Of a DNA stretch of 64,000 bases, positions 51,358 through 59,962 are shown piece by piece (the first letter of the stretch is position 1; the number at the start of each line of letters is the position of its first letter). Made by a program: the position numbers and the translations under genes. The stretch spans positions 1 to 64,000 of the forward strand of contig DATLEZ010000040.1 in the NCBI GenBank assembly GCA_035525055.1, written 5' to 3'. The stretch comes from DATEEG01 sp035525055. Its GTDB lineage: Bacteria > Actinomycetota > Acidimicrobiia > Spongiisociales > ZC4RG35. The notes beneath the pieces were generated by a model. The model was given only the letters and a program-made list of their open reading frames with translations, searched no databases and had not been told where the DNA came from.

Positions 51358-52437
51358 ATGAGTGTGGTCAAAGCTGCAGGGTCGGAAGTGATGGGAGGCG
51401 CCCGGAACCGACCGGAGCTAAGGCGTCGCCTACTGATCGGCCTGGGTTCGGTCCCACTTCTCTTCCTCATTGCCTGGATCTTCTTTCTCTCCCAGGGAAC
51501 CTCGGCCGGACCGGCAGTCGCACAGCCCGGCAGGTTTCTCGTCACGCTCCTCGACGCCGTCACCGTGGCCGGGCTGTTCTTCGTTGTGGCCTCGGGATTC
51601 ACTCTCATATTCGGTCTGATGCGGACCGTGAACATGGCCCATGGCTCTCTCTTCTTGCTGGCTGCCTATCTCGGCATCAGCTTGCAGCAGACGATGGTTG
51701 GCAAGACACGGAACATCGAACCGGCGGATGTGAGCATGGCCTCGTGGCTCGTGCCGCTCTTCGTGGGGGCGTTGGTTGCTGCCGTGATCGGCATAGTCGT
51801 TCAGCAGGTCCTGTTGAGATGGAACGAAGGTCAGGAGCTGCGCCAGGCATTGATCACACTGGCGGTATCGGTGATCCTCGCCGACCAGATGCTCTCCTGG
51901 TTTGGCGGGTTGGCCACGCGGATGATTTGGCCCGGAGCGGTGACCCACTTCGTCGAGATCCTCGGCCGGCGCTACCCGACCTCGAGACTGTTCATGCTCG
52001 CCGCCGCCATGGTGGTCGGTGCCGCCCTGTGGGTTTGGCTCAACAAGACCCGGATGGGAATGATCATTCGCGCCGGCGTCGATGACCGCGACATGGTTCG
52101 GGCTCTCGGGATCAACATCCTCGCCGTGTTCGCCGTCGCTTTCTTCGTGGGCGCATTCTTGGCCGGGGTCGGAGGTGTGATGGGTGCCTCGTTCGCCGGG
52201 GTGGCGCCCGGATCCGACGGGCAGTGGCTCCTCAACTCGCTGGTGGTGGTGATCGTGGGCGGGCTGGGCTCGCTCAAGGGTGCTCTCGCGGGTTCACTCC
52301 TCTTCGGATTCGTAGTCTCTTTTTCTCCCGCTTACCTTCCTGAGGGCCTCACCTTCTACAGCATCATCCTCACCTTTGTGCTTCTGGCCGTTGTTCTCGC
52401 CGTTCGGCCACACGGTCTGTTCGGCCGGCCCGAATGA
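51358..52437 (+). CDS. Branched-chain-type ABC transporter permease (LivH-like)
   Basis: ATG 51358 (the open frame extends far left but opposite the isomerase gene) gives 359 residues with about eight membrane helices. T-L-I-F-G-L-M-R-T-V-N-M-A-H-G-S-L-F and GMIIRAGVDDRDMVRALGIN are the diagnostic LivH motifs (N-x-A-H-G; A-x-x-x-x-x-x-A-x-x-x-G-I). VVVIVGGLGSLKGALAGSLL follows near the end. First gene of the rightward operon. It imports a small organic solute with its LivM partner; the substrate need not be an amino acid. Confidence 0.9.
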   Translation: MSVVKAAGSEVMGGARNRPELRRRLLIGLGSVPLLFLIAWIFFLSQGTSAGPAVAQPGRFLVTLLDAVTVAGLFFVVASGFTLIFGLMRTVNMAHGSLFLLAAYLGISLQQTMVGKTRNIEPADVSMASWLVPLFVGALVAAVIGIVVQQVLLRWNEGQELRQALITLAVSVILADQMLSWFGGLATRMIWPGAVTHFVEILGRRYPTSRLFMLAAAMVVGAALWVWLNKTRMGMIIRAGVDDRDMVRALGINILAVFAVAFFVGAFLAGVGGVMGASFAGVAPGSDGQWLLNSLVVVIVGGLGSLKGALAGSLLFGFVVSFSPAYLPEGLTFYSIILTFVLLAVVLAVRPHGLFGRPE

Positions 52438-53450
52438 GCAGATCGTCCAAGCTCGCGCTGGTACCGGTGACTGCAGCGTTGGCGGTTTTGCCGCTGGTGA
52501 CGTCCGATTTCGTCACCTCGTTTCTCGTGACTCGGATCCTCATCCTCGGCGTTGCCGCCGCTTCGATCGTGTTCTTGTTCCGGTATGGCGGGATGGTATC
52601 TCTGGCTCAGTTCCTGATCTTCGGGGTGGCTGGCTTCATGGTCGGCAACGCCACCGGTCAGGCAGGGTCGAAAGGGCTGAAGCTCGGATGGGATCCCTGG
52701 GTCGGCGCCCTCTTCGCTCTCGGGGTCTGCCTGGTCGTCGCCTTGGTCCTGGGAGCGCTGGCCAGCCGAACGAGCGGGATCTACTTCCTCATGCTGACGC
52801 TCACCTACGCGGTCATCGGCTACTACTTCTTTGGTCAGGTCACGAACCTGTCGGGATTCGGAGGTATCACCGGGATCACGCCGCCGTCGTTCTTCGCCGG
52901 TCATCCCTGGCGGTTGTACTACGTCGCCGTCGGGCTATCACTGGCGGTCTACCTCGGTTTCAGATCGATCGCCCGGACACCATTCGGACTGGCATTGCAA
53001 GGCACCCGGGACGATCCCGTTCGAATGGCATCGCTCGGGTTCAACGTCCCGCTACACCGAACTCTGGCCTTCGTGATCGCTGGATTCGTCGCTGCCTGCG
53101 CCGGAATCTTGAACATCTGGTGGAACGGTCAGATCGACCCCACCTCGATCTCGATTGGGCCCACCCTTGACCTCCTCATCATCGCGGTCATCGGCGGCAT
53201 CTCATACTTCGGGGGCGCCTGGTTGGGAGCGGCGGTCTATGTCACCGCCAACATCTATTTGCGAAATCTCCCGCTGGTCGGACTGATCGGCATCACGGAG
53301 GCTCGATTCAACACATTGATCGGGATTGTCGTGTTGCTGATCATGGTCCTCTCACCCGAGGGGATCATGGGCATCATCGACCGGCTCCGTCGAGGGACCC
53401 GAGGCATGAAACCCTTGGCACCTCCCATCGCCAGAGTCGGTGCCGATTGA
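52434..53450 (+). CDS. Branched-chain-type ABC transporter permease (LivM-like)
   Basis: The 338-residue protein has about nine membrane helices: F-L-F-R-Y-G-G-M-V-S-L-A-Q-F, MLTLTYAVIGYYFFGQVTNL, G-F-G-G-I-T-G-I-x-P, PVRMASLGFNVPLHRTLAFV, VIGGISYFGGAWLGAAVYV. All are typical of LivM. It overlaps the upstream permease by 4 bp (ATGA). It forms the heterodimeric membrane channel. The substrate-binding protein gene follows after a 65-bp gap containing its own strong Shine-Dalgarno. Confidence 0.9.
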   Translation: MSRSSKLALVPVTAALAVLPLVTSDFVTSFLVTRILILGVAAASIVFLFRYGGMVSLAQFLIFGVAGFMVGNATGQAGSKGLKLGWDPWVGALFALGVCLVVALVLGALASRTSGIYFLMLTLTYAVIGYYFFGQVTNLSGFGGITGITPPSFFAGHPWRLYYVAVGLSLAVYLGFRSIARTPFGLALQGTRDDPVRMASLGFNVPLHRTLAFVIAGFVAACAGILNIWWNGQIDPTSISIGPTLDLLIIAVIGGISYFGGAWLGAAVYVTANIYLRNLPLVGLIGITEARFNTLIGIVVLLIMVLSPEGIMGIIDRLRRGTRGMKPLAPPIARVGAD

Positions 53451-53514
53451 TGCTCGCCCTGGCGAAGGAACAGAGAAGAGCGCGAGCGAATGCCTCGCCG
53501 ACGAGGAGGAAGAT

Positions 53515-55023
53515 ATGAGAGCAATCGAAGTCAGACGGTCGAGGCCAGCCCGATGGCTGGCCCTCATCGCCGCAATGGCGATGACCCTGGCAGCATGTGC
53601 AGGGGAACCGGCTACGACCGAAACGACCGCTGCCCCGACCGAAACGACCGCTGCCCCGACCGAGACGACCGCTGCCCCGACCGAGACGACCGCTGCCGGA
53701 GTTGAGCCGATCAAGCTCGGGATCCTTGGCGAGTGTGAGGGAGCCTTTGGCGCCTTCCACGAGGACGTGGTCGGCGGGACGATCTTGGCCCTGATCAACC
53801 ATGCAGGCGCAACCAGCAACTCACCCACCAGTGCCCTCGACGGGTTTAGCAACGCGGTCGCCGGCGGCCGCGAGATCGAACTCGTCGGCACCGGATGTGG
53901 AGACGACACCCCCGACCGTATCATCCAGGAGATCCGAACCCTGGTCGAACAGAACGGCGCTGAGATAATCATCGGCCCGCTCTCGGGCGATGAGTCGATT
54001 GCAGTCGCCAACTATGCCAAGGACCACCCGGAGATAACGGTCATCAGCGGCATCGCAGGAGCCCAGGAGACGACACTTCATGTGCAGGCTCCCAACTACT
54101 TCCGATTCCACGGCGACGGTGCTCAGTGGAATGCGGGACTCGGCGATCTCCTGTACAACGAGGCCGGGTGGGAGACAGCAGCCGTCATCTCCGATGACTA
54201 CAGCTTCGCTTGGACCTCGACGGCCGGGTTCATCGCCGACTTCTGTGCAGTCGGAGGCGAGGTGACGAGCCGGGTGTTTCCACCACTCGGCACAACCGAC
54301 TACTCATCGTTCATCCAGCAGCTACCCGACCCGGATGAGGTCGATGGCTACTTCTGGGTCGTCGGAGGCACTGGAACGACCGCCGCTTTGGAGGCATTCA
54401 TCAATGCCAAAGGCGACCTCACGGGCGAACAGCACGCCGGGAACCTGTTCTTCAATCCAGGACTCGCATCAACCCTCGGACCAGGCATCGCAGGCGCATA
54501 CGTCGGCGGATTCGCCACGCCCCCGGGTGATGTGACGACACCGGCGATCCAGGAGTACCTGGCAAGCGCCGACGCAGCATGGGAGACCCTGGCAGGAGCT
54601 CTGAGCGGCAATGAGCCTGCGCCACCGTCGGTGGCGGCGGCGTTCGGTTTCTTCTACGGCTACTACAGCGGAGGCGTGGCCCTGGTCAACGCGCTGAATG
54701 CAGTCGAGGGTGATCTATCGAACAACCACGAAGCCTTGCGTGCCGAGCTGGCAGGTATGACGCTCGAGCTGCCCTATGGACCAGTGACCCTCGACGAGAA
54801 CCGTCACGGCATCGTCGATGTCTATCTCTCGCAGCTGGTCCTCGAAGGCGATGAAGTGGTCCAGAAGACCGTGGCTCTGATTCCTCAGGTGGACCAGACC
54901 TTCGGAGGCACCTTCAGCACCGAAACCCCCGGCCCCTCGCGGGACTTCCCGGCGTGCGAGACGAGAGACCTCCCGTGGAGCGGGAACGCCATTCCGGTCG
55001 TCGACGGTGTTCCCCAGGGCTAG
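53515..55023 (+). CDS. Substrate-binding lipoprotein of the branched-chain-type ABC importer
   Basis: ATG 53515 follows GAGGAGGAAG. The 502-residue protein has a lipoprotein signal (ALIAAMAMTLAACAG, lipobox LAAC), a 4x repeated T-E-T-T-A-A-P linker, and a periplasmic-binding type I fold (I-K-L-G-I-L-G-E-C-E-G, ALINHAGATSNSPTSALDG, V-G-T-G-C-G-D-D-T-P-D, IIIGPLSGDESIAVANYAKD). It is longer than LivK by the linker and a Cys-containing C-terminal extension. It captures the substrate outside the membrane and delivers it to the permeases. Ligand identity cannot be read from sequence. Confidence 0.88.
   Translation: MRAIEVRRSRPARWLALIAAMAMTLAACAGEPATTETTAAPTETTAAPTETTAAPTETTAAGVEPIKLGILGECEGAFGAFHEDVVGGTILALINHAGATSNSPTSALDGFSNAVAGGREIELVGTGCGDDTPDRIIQEIRTLVEQNGAEIIIGPLSGDESIAVANYAKDHPEITVISGIAGAQETTLHVQAPNYFRFHGDGAQWNAGLGDLLYNEAGWETAAVISDDYSFAWTSTAGFIADFCAVGGEVTSRVFPPLGTTDYSSFIQQLPDPDEVDGYFWVVGGTGTTAALEAFINAKGDLTGEQHAGNLFFNPGLASTLGPGIAGAYVGGFATPPGDVTTPAIQEYLASADAAWETLAGALSGNEPAPPSVAAAFGFFYGYYSGGVALVNALNAVEGDLSNNHEALRAELAGMTLELPYGPVTLDENRHGIVDVYLSQLVLEGDEVVQKTVALIPQVDQTFGGTFSTETPGPSRDFPACETRDLPWSGNAIPVVDGVPQG
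53615..53698 (+). repeat. Four 21-bp tandem repeats encoding the lipoprotein linker
   Basis: Four in-frame 21-bp units, two identical and two with one silent A-to-G change (one with a final C-to-G), encode four copies of a 7-residue Thr/Ala/Pro/Glu unit. Such repeats change copy number by slippage in multiples of seven codons, so linker length may vary among strains. Confidence 0.9.
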
Positions 55024-55034
55024 GTGAGGAACAG

Positions 55035-55820
55035 TTGATACCGAATCCCGTAGTCCCGGTCGAGGCACAGCAGGATCATGCCCTGAGCATTCGGTCGGTG
55101 ACCAAGGCATTCGGAGGACTGGTGGCCGTGGATGACATCGATCTCGATGTCGTTCACGGCCAACGCTTGGGTCTCCTCGGACCCAATGGGGCCGGGAAGA
55201 CCACACTCTTCAACCTGGTCGCCGGTGACATGCGGCCGACATCGGGGACTATCAAGATCGGCGGGGTGGACTGCACAATGCTTCCGTCGCGCCACCGCGC
55301 AGCAATGGGCGTTTCTCGCACTTATCAGCGCACCCGCCTATTCGGTGGACTGACCGTCATAGACAATCTCTACCTCGCTCAGACCGGCAAGAGCGGACGG
55401 CACAGGGCAGTGTGGAGATCGAAGCTGGATGAGGAGCTTTGCGAGAAGGCGGCTGCCGCAGCGACGATGGTGTGGCTCGGCAAGCGCAAGGAGGACAAGG
55501 TCGACGACCTCTCCCATGGTGAACGGCGCCAGTTGGAGGTGGCGATGGCGTTGGTCGCCGACCCCTTCATTCTGCTCCTGGACGAACCGGCGTCTGGATT
55601 GTCCCAAGGAGAGCGGGAGAGCCTCACGGAGCTGTTGCTCGGGCTTCCCCCCGGGTTGACTCTGGTCCTCATCGAGCATGACATGGATGTGGCGCTCCGG
55701 GCAGCAGAACAGATCGTGGTCATGTCCGACGGCAGAATCGTGGCCTCCGGCTCGACCGAGGAGATCCGTGACGACCCGGTCGTTCACGCGATCTATCTCG
55801 GGGAACCCCGCGAGGAGTGA
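55035..55820 (+). CDS. ABC transporter ATP-binding protein (LivG-like)
   Basis: TTG 55035 with GAGGA 6-10 bp upstream gives about 261 residues; no better start exists downstream before the domain begins. Walker A G-P-N-G-A-G-K-T-T, LivG-type S-R-T-Y-Q-R-T-R-L-F-G-G-L-T-V, signature L-S-H-G-E-R-R-Q-L-E, Walker B I-L-L-L-D-E-P-A-S-G-L, and H-loop I-E-H-D-M-D-V are all intact. A somewhat shorter C-terminus than LivG. It ends one base into the next gene's ATG. Confidence 0.9.
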   Translation: MIPNPVVPVEAQQDHALSIRSVTKAFGGLVAVDDIDLDVVHGQRLGLLGPNGAGKTTLFNLVAGDMRPTSGTIKIGGVDCTMLPSRHRAAMGVSRTYQRTRLFGGLTVIDNLYLAQTGKSGRHRAVWRSKLDEELCEKAAAAATMVWLGKRKEDKVDDLSHGERRQLEVAMALVADPFILLLDEPASGLSQGERESLTELLLGLPPGLTLVLIEHDMDVALRAAEQIVVMSDGRIVASGSTEEIRDDPVVHAIYLGEPREE

Positions 55821-56530
55821 TGGCCGATCCACTACTCCAGGTCGACATGCTCGAGGCTGGCTACGGCCAGTCGACGGTCCTCGATTCGCTTTCGTTCTCG
55901 ATGGGGATCGAATCGGTGGCGATCATCGGGCGAAACGGCATGGGGAAGACCACATTGTGCAAGGTGATCATGGGTCTGATTCGACCGACCCGCGGCTCCG
56001 TCGTGTTCGACGGGCAGAACCTCACCCGGATATCTCCCGAGAAGGTCGCACGAGCCGGCGTGGGCTATGTGCCTCAAGGTCGAAGGCTATTTCCATCCCT
56101 GACCGTCGATGAGCATCTGCGGATGCTGTCAAGCCGGACCAACGGGAAGCGGTGGAACGCCGAAACCGTCTACGAGCTGTTCCCCCGCCTTGCCGCGCGG
56201 CGCCAGAGCCGAGCAGGCTTGCTCTCCGGTGGAGAGCAGCAGATGCTCGCCGTCGGCCGGACCCTGATGCTCAACAGTCGCCTCATCATGATGGACGAGC
56301 CATCCGAGGGCCTCGCCCCGACGATCGTGGAGACGCTCATAGCGGCCGTCCATACCCTCGTTGCCGAAGGAGTTGCGGTCCTGGCCGTCGAGCAGAACAT
56401 CCATGCCGCGACCGCAATGGCGAACCGCCAGCTGGCAATGGTCTCCGGGAGGATCGAAGCAGAGCTCACCGCCGACCAAATTCGCGACAACCCCACACTG
56501 CAACGCCGGTACCTGGGTGTCGACGCTTAA
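55820..56530 (+). CDS. ABC transporter ATP-binding protein (LivF-like)
   Basis: ATG 55820 overlaps the LivG-like stop (TGATG). The 236-residue protein has Walker A G-R-N-G-M-G-K-T-T, the LivF-type G-V-G-Y-V-P-Q-G-R-R-L-F-P-S-L-T-V, signature L-S-G-G-E-Q-Q-M-L-A, Walker B L-I-M-M-D-E-P-S-E-G-L-A-P, and VLAVEQNIHAATAMANRQLA. It completes a five-component HMGF-K type importer encoded without gaps. The Gfo/Idh dehydrogenase gene follows 30 bp later, so transport and first oxidation are probably co-transcribed. Confidence 0.9.
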   Translation: MADPLLQVDMLEAGYGQSTVLDSLSFSMGIESVAIIGRNGMGKTTLCKVIMGLIRPTRGSVVFDGQNLTRISPEKVARAGVGYVPQGRRLFPSLTVDEHLRMLSSRTNGKRWNAETVYELFPRLAARRQSRAGLLSGGEQQMLAVGRTLMLNSRLIMMDEPSEGLAPTIVETLIAAVHTLVAEGVAVLAVEQNIHAATAMANRQLAMVSGRIEAELTADQIRDNPTLQRRYLGVDA

Positions 56531-56560
56531 GTCCTGGTACGGAAGAGAGAGGCCCTATAG

Positions 56561-57745
56561 ATGACCATCACCAATGTCGCCCTCCTGGGCTCGAAGTTCA
56601 TGGGACGAACCCATTCCAACGCCTGGATGAGCGTTGGCAAGTACTTCCCCGAGGCCGGGATCGCCAACCTTCATACGGTCTCGGCTCGCAACCCCGAGGA
56701 CCTCGAAATATTCGCGACCACATGGGGATGGTCATCATGGACCACGGATTGGCGCGAGGCCGTAGCGCATTCAGAGGTCGACCTGGTGGACATCGCCACC
56801 CCGAACCACGTCCACGCCGAACAGGCGATCGCGGCCCTCGAGGCAGGCAAGCACGTGGCCTGTGAGAAGCCGCTGGCCGCAGACTTAGCGGGCGCCAAGT
56901 CGATGGCAGAGGCCGCCTCGCGAGCCGAAGGCAAAGCATTCGTCTGGTACATGTACCGGCGGGTCCCCGCCCTCGCCCTGGCCCACCGACTTGTAAAAGC
57001 GGGCGCTTTGGGCCGGATATATCACGCCCGGGCAGCCTATCTCCAGAGTTGGGGTGGGCCGGATACTCCGCTGTTGTGGCGTTTCCAGGGCGACGTAGCT
57101 GGCTCGGGTGCCCATGGCGATCTCAACGCACACATCATTGACGCGGTGCGTTTCCTCACGGGTGAGGAGATAGCCACCGTGGACGGTGCGATCGAGCACA
57201 CCTTCATTGAGGAGCGGGCTCTCCTCGAGGGTGGGGCCGGCGGTGAGATCGCTGGAGCAGGCGCCACGACCTCGGGCGCGACCGGCAAAAGCACGGTCGA
57301 CGACGCCGTTCTCTTCATCGGTCGTCTCTCGGGCGGCGGATTGGCCAGCTTCGAGGCGACCCGATTGGCAACTGGCTACCACAACGCCAACCGGATCGAG
57401 ATTCACGGCGAAACGGGGGCTGTCCGATTCGACTTCGAACGGATGAATGAGCTCGGCTACTACGACGCCAGCGGTGAACCCTCCACTCAGGGCTGGACGA
57501 CCATTGATGTGACGAGGGGAGGCGACGGGCACCCCTACGCCGAAGCGTGGTGGCCCGCCAGTCACGGCCTGGGTTACGAGAACACCTTCGTCAACCAGGC
57601 CGCCGACATGCTTCGGGTGATCGGGGGTCAGGATCCCGTGGTCCCGCTGCCTGACTTCGCCGACGCACTCGAGACCCAGAAAGTCTTGGCGGCGGCCCTC
57701 ATCTCGGCTCGCGAGCACACCCCTGTAGACATTGCACAACTCTGA
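56561..57745 (+). CDS. Gfo/Idh/MocA-family oxidoreductase
   Basis: The 394-residue protein has a Rossmann start (N-V-A-L-L-G-S-K-F-M-G-R-T-H-S-N-A), D-I-A-T-P-N-H-V-H-A-E-Q-A, CEKPLAADLAGAKSMAEAAS (E-K-P dinucleotide and active-site Lys) and DVAGSGAHGDLNAHIIDAVR, which carries the catalytic D-x-x-x-H as D-L-N-A-H. The family oxidises sugars, inositols and their derivatives with NAD(P). The substitution F-M-G in the Gly loop is common in this family. It lies between the importer and the TIM-barrel gene; it likely starts catabolism of the imported compound. Confidence 0.88.
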   Translation: MTITNVALLGSKFMGRTHSNAWMSVGKYFPEAGIANLHTVSARNPEDLEIFATTWGWSSWTTDWREAVAHSEVDLVDIATPNHVHAEQAIAALEAGKHVACEKPLAADLAGAKSMAEAASRAEGKAFVWYMYRRVPALALAHRLVKAGALGRIYHARAAYLQSWGGPDTPLLWRFQGDVAGSGAHGDLNAHIIDAVRFLTGEEIATVDGAIEHTFIEERALLEGGAGGEIAGAGATTSGATGKSTVDDAVLFIGRLSGGGLASFEATRLATGYHNANRIEIHGETGAVRFDFERMNELGYYDASGEPSTQGWTTIDVTRGGDGHPYAEAWWPASHGLGYENTFVNQAADMLRVIGGQDPVVPLPDFADALETQKVLAAALISAREHTPVDIAQL

Positions 57746-57765
57746 GACAGGAAAGAGGTACCCAC

Positions 57766-59010
57766 ATGAGCAAGGCAGCACCATTCGAGCCGGTATTTAT
57801 GCCGGTAGGCGTTCTAACCGCCGCCCTCCAAGAGTTGACGCCCCGAGAGAAGCGGGACCCGGATCCCGACCTGGCCGTCGAGGAATGGCTCGACTTCGCA
57901 TCTGAGCTATCCGTTGACTGCATCGAGCTGTCTGCTGCGGTGCATCCCGACCTTGCTGACATTCCCCCCGAGGCGATGCTCGACCCGGTTGCCAACACTC
58001 TCGACCTCCGCCAGCCATTCGACCAGAACCGGGCGAATCGAGTGCAGGCGGCAGTCGCCAGCTCGGGCGTCTACATAGCGGACATCGCCTACTTCGACAA
58101 CCTGCTTCATGACGATCCTGCCATTCGACGGGAGAAGCATGACTTCATGCTCGGAGTCATGGACGCGGCAACGCTCCTTGGAGTGCCAGCTGTCGCCGGG
58201 TTCGTCGGCCGGGACCAGACCAGATCGATGGACCAGAACCTGATCGAGTTCGAGGACAGCTTCGTCCCCCTTCTGCAGGCGGCCAAAGATCGGGGAATCG
58301 TGTACCGGGTTGAGCAGTGCCCGATGCCGGGTTGGACTCCCAACGACAACTACCACAACAACATCGGCTACACCCCTGCCATGTGGATTGCCCTGCATCG
58401 AATCGCCGAGAAACATGGAGTCGGGGACCAGTTCCGGGTTCATTACGACCCATCACATTCCATCCTGATGGGCCAGGACACGCGATCGATGTTCCAATAC
58501 CTGGCAGACGAAGGTTATGGGTTCCTGATCGACGGACTCCACGTAAAGGGCCAGGTCATCGACAGCCGGGGGGTGGCGGCCTGGGGCTACGGGGGCCAGA
58601 CCGTGCAACGCGGCGACTGGATCGATGGCGAGATCTCGTCGAACCCAGCCGATCTCGCCAAAGCGTGGCTGATACAAACATCGCTGGCAGAGCACGAATT
58701 GCCCGGCACCGCCCGTCACGATCCTCTGGCGTATCTCCAGAACCGGACTGTCGACTGGCTTGACCATCAACTGGCTCTTCGCGAACTGCTCGACCTCGAT
58801 GTTGCCAAGGTACCCCTGATCGTCGAGCATGAGTACCCGCCAGCCCGCGTTCAGGAGAAGGAAAATTTGGCTCCGATCCTGGCCGGGTCGATCGCTTTCA
58901 CCCGGCACATCGATCAGGCGGCAGCAGCCATGTACGCGCTCCAACACCAAGTCCTCCCGGCGCAGGGCATTCCGGTTCAGGGATTCGGCAGGGAGGCCTA
59001 TCGAAGCTGA
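57766..59010 (+). CDS. Xylose isomerase-like TIM barrel protein
   Basis: ATG 57766 follows GAAAGAGG. The 414-residue protein has E-L-S-V-D-C-I-E-L-S-A-A-V-H near the start, R-V-E-Q-C-P-M-P-G-W-T-P, FRVHYDPSHSILMGQDTRSM (metal Asp/His), L-H-V-K-G-Q-V-I and a final V-P-L-I-V-E-H-E-Y-P (metal Glu). This is the sugar isomerase/epimerase fold, longer than the 296-residue copy at 50341 and not closely similar. The two barrels may catalyse successive isomerisations. It is the last gene of the rightward operon; the attR repeat begins 64 bp after its stop. Confidence 0.83.
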   Translation: MSKAAPFEPVFMPVGVLTAALQELTPREKRDPDPDLAVEEWLDFASELSVDCIELSAAVHPDLADIPPEAMLDPVANTLDLRQPFDQNRANRVQAAVASSGVYIADIAYFDNLLHDDPAIRREKHDFMLGVMDAATLLGVPAVAGFVGRDQTRSMDQNLIEFEDSFVPLLQAAKDRGIVYRVEQCPMPGWTPNDNYHNNIGYTPAMWIALHRIAEKHGVGDQFRVHYDPSHSILMGQDTRSMFQYLADEGYGFLIDGLHVKGQVIDSRGVAAWGYGGQTVQRGDWIDGEISSNPADLAKAWLIQTSLAEHELPGTARHDPLAYLQNRTVDWLDHQLALRELLDLDVAKVPLIVEHEYPPARVQEKENLAPILAGSIAFTRHIDQAAAAMYALQHQVLPAQGIPVQGFGREAYRS

Positions 59011-59074
59011 ATCGGCGTTCGGCCGCGGCCCACGGGACGATCGCCATTCCCGACTCAGCGCAGAATCTCGGACA

Positions 59075-59122
59075 TCCCTGATAGAGGACGAGGTCCGTGG
59101 TTCAACTCCACGTGGTCCCACC
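59075..59122 (+). repeat. attR-like copy of the tRNA-Ile 3' half
   Basis: It reads TCCCTGATAGAGGACGAGGT, then CCGTGGTTCAACTCCACGTG and GTCCCACC. Compared with tRNA-Ile it has one inserted base in the anticodon loop region (AGA for AA), G-to-C in the T-loop side and G-to-T in the acceptor. It has no 5' half, so it is not a functional tRNA. Same orientation as the intact gene 21.4 kb to the left. Confidence 0.8.
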
Positions 59123-59254
59123 GTTTTGCTTGCCCTCACCTGGCCGCCAGGGATCAACAGCTTCGTTTTGAGGCTCGAGGGATTTCGCTGACGGTGGTCT
59201 CGATGAACGGCGTCGTTAGCATCAAGGTCCACTGATGCTCCCGGACGCTCCAAC

Positions 59255-59554
59255 GTGAGCCAGACGCACCGGCCACTCATTCCCCGTCCAATTCATTGGA
59301 TACTGGGACTCTGGGCAGTCGTAGGCGTTTCGATCGCCATCTGGTTTCTCTCGATCAACTCTTTCGCGGGGGATTGGCAGGACGTCGTAAGCGTCGTGAG
59401 CATCGCGTTCGTCGTGGTGTGTGGTCTGGCCATCGGCCTGTCCTGGCTCATCGTTCGCTATTTCATCACTGGTGACAGCGCCCGAGTCGCAGTCGCTCTC
59501 CTCGGGCCTCCGGCTTTGTTCGGTTTGATTCCTTTCACGCTGTGGCTTCTTTGA
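59255..59554 (+). CDS. Small membrane protein with three helices
   Basis: GTG 59255 gives 99 residues with three hydrophobic segments (WILGLWAVVGVSIAIWFL, VVSVVSIAFVVVCGLAIGLS, VAVALLGPPALFGLIPFTLW). No family is recognised. It is the first gene to the right of the attR repeat, so it probably belongs to the ancestral chromosome. It is convergent with the crcB pair. Confidence 0.65.
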   Translation: MSQTHRPLIPRPIHWILGLWAVVGVSIAIWFLSINSFAGDWQDVVSVVSIAFVVVCGLAIGLSWLIVRYFITGDSARVAVALLGPPALFGLIPFTLWLL

Positions 59555-59587
59555 CCTCGATCCCGCGGGTTTGGCGCGATTCCCCGC

Positions 59588-59962
59588 TCAGACCGAAAGC
59601 CCCAACAGCATCTGGGAGAAGGCGTAGCCAGCAATTCCGCCGACCAAAGTGATGACCAGATTCAGCGCGGCCCGCCGCCTGCCGCGCTGCCCATCCTCAG
59701 CAAGAATCACTACGTCCCCCATCCAGGTCGAGAAGGTGGTGAAGCCTCCAAGGAACCCGACGGTCAACGCGGCCATCAGGTCCGGTTCTATCGGCGATCG
59801 AGCGTCGACGCCGACCAGGGCTCCCAATAGGATCGCACCGATGAGGTTGACGACCATGGTCGGCAATCCTCCACGCTCCGTTCGTTGATGAAGTGCGCGG
59901 GACAATTCATAACGGGCCAGAGCTCCGACTGAGCCCAGCACGCCGATCCAGATGAACCTCAT
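59588..59962 (-). CDS. crcB: Fluoride exporter CrcB, second subunit gene
   Basis: The 124-residue protein has four helices: G-V-L-G-S-V-G-A-L-A-R-Y (conserved G-G-x-x-G-A-x-x-R-Y start), V-V-N-L-I-G-A-I-L-L-G-A-L (the N of the polar track), TVGFLGGFTTFSTWMGDVVI (the F-box phenylalanines and T-T-F-S-T) and a Gly-rich last helix. It overlaps the other crcB by 4 bp. Heterodimeric Fluc channels are encoded by such pairs. No fluoride riboswitch is recognised upstream. Confidence 0.92.
   Translation of the reverse strand: MRFIWIGVLGSVGALARYELSRALHQRTERGGLPTMVVNLIGAILLGALVGVDARSPIEPDLMAALTVGFLGGFTTFSTWMGDVVILAEDGQRGRRRAALNLVITLVGGIAGYAFSQMLLGLSV

Larger units (their letters stand above)
37612..59122. 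mobile_element. Genomic island integrated at tRNA-Ile
   Basis: The two boundaries are a direct repeat of the tRNA-Ile 3' half (37612-37658 and 59075-59122, differing by about three substitutions and one inserted base). The left end carries a recombinase gene reading into the tRNA, as integrases next to attL often do. Remnants of other mobile genes (tyrosine integrase piece at 42495) lie inside. Cargo: SARP/metzincin pair, HEPN-type remnant and a 16-kb catabolic cluster. Sequence to the right of 59122 is core (crcB, DUF3566, gyrA). Total about 21.5 kb. The diverged repeat implies an old, fixed insertion. Confidence 0.62.
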
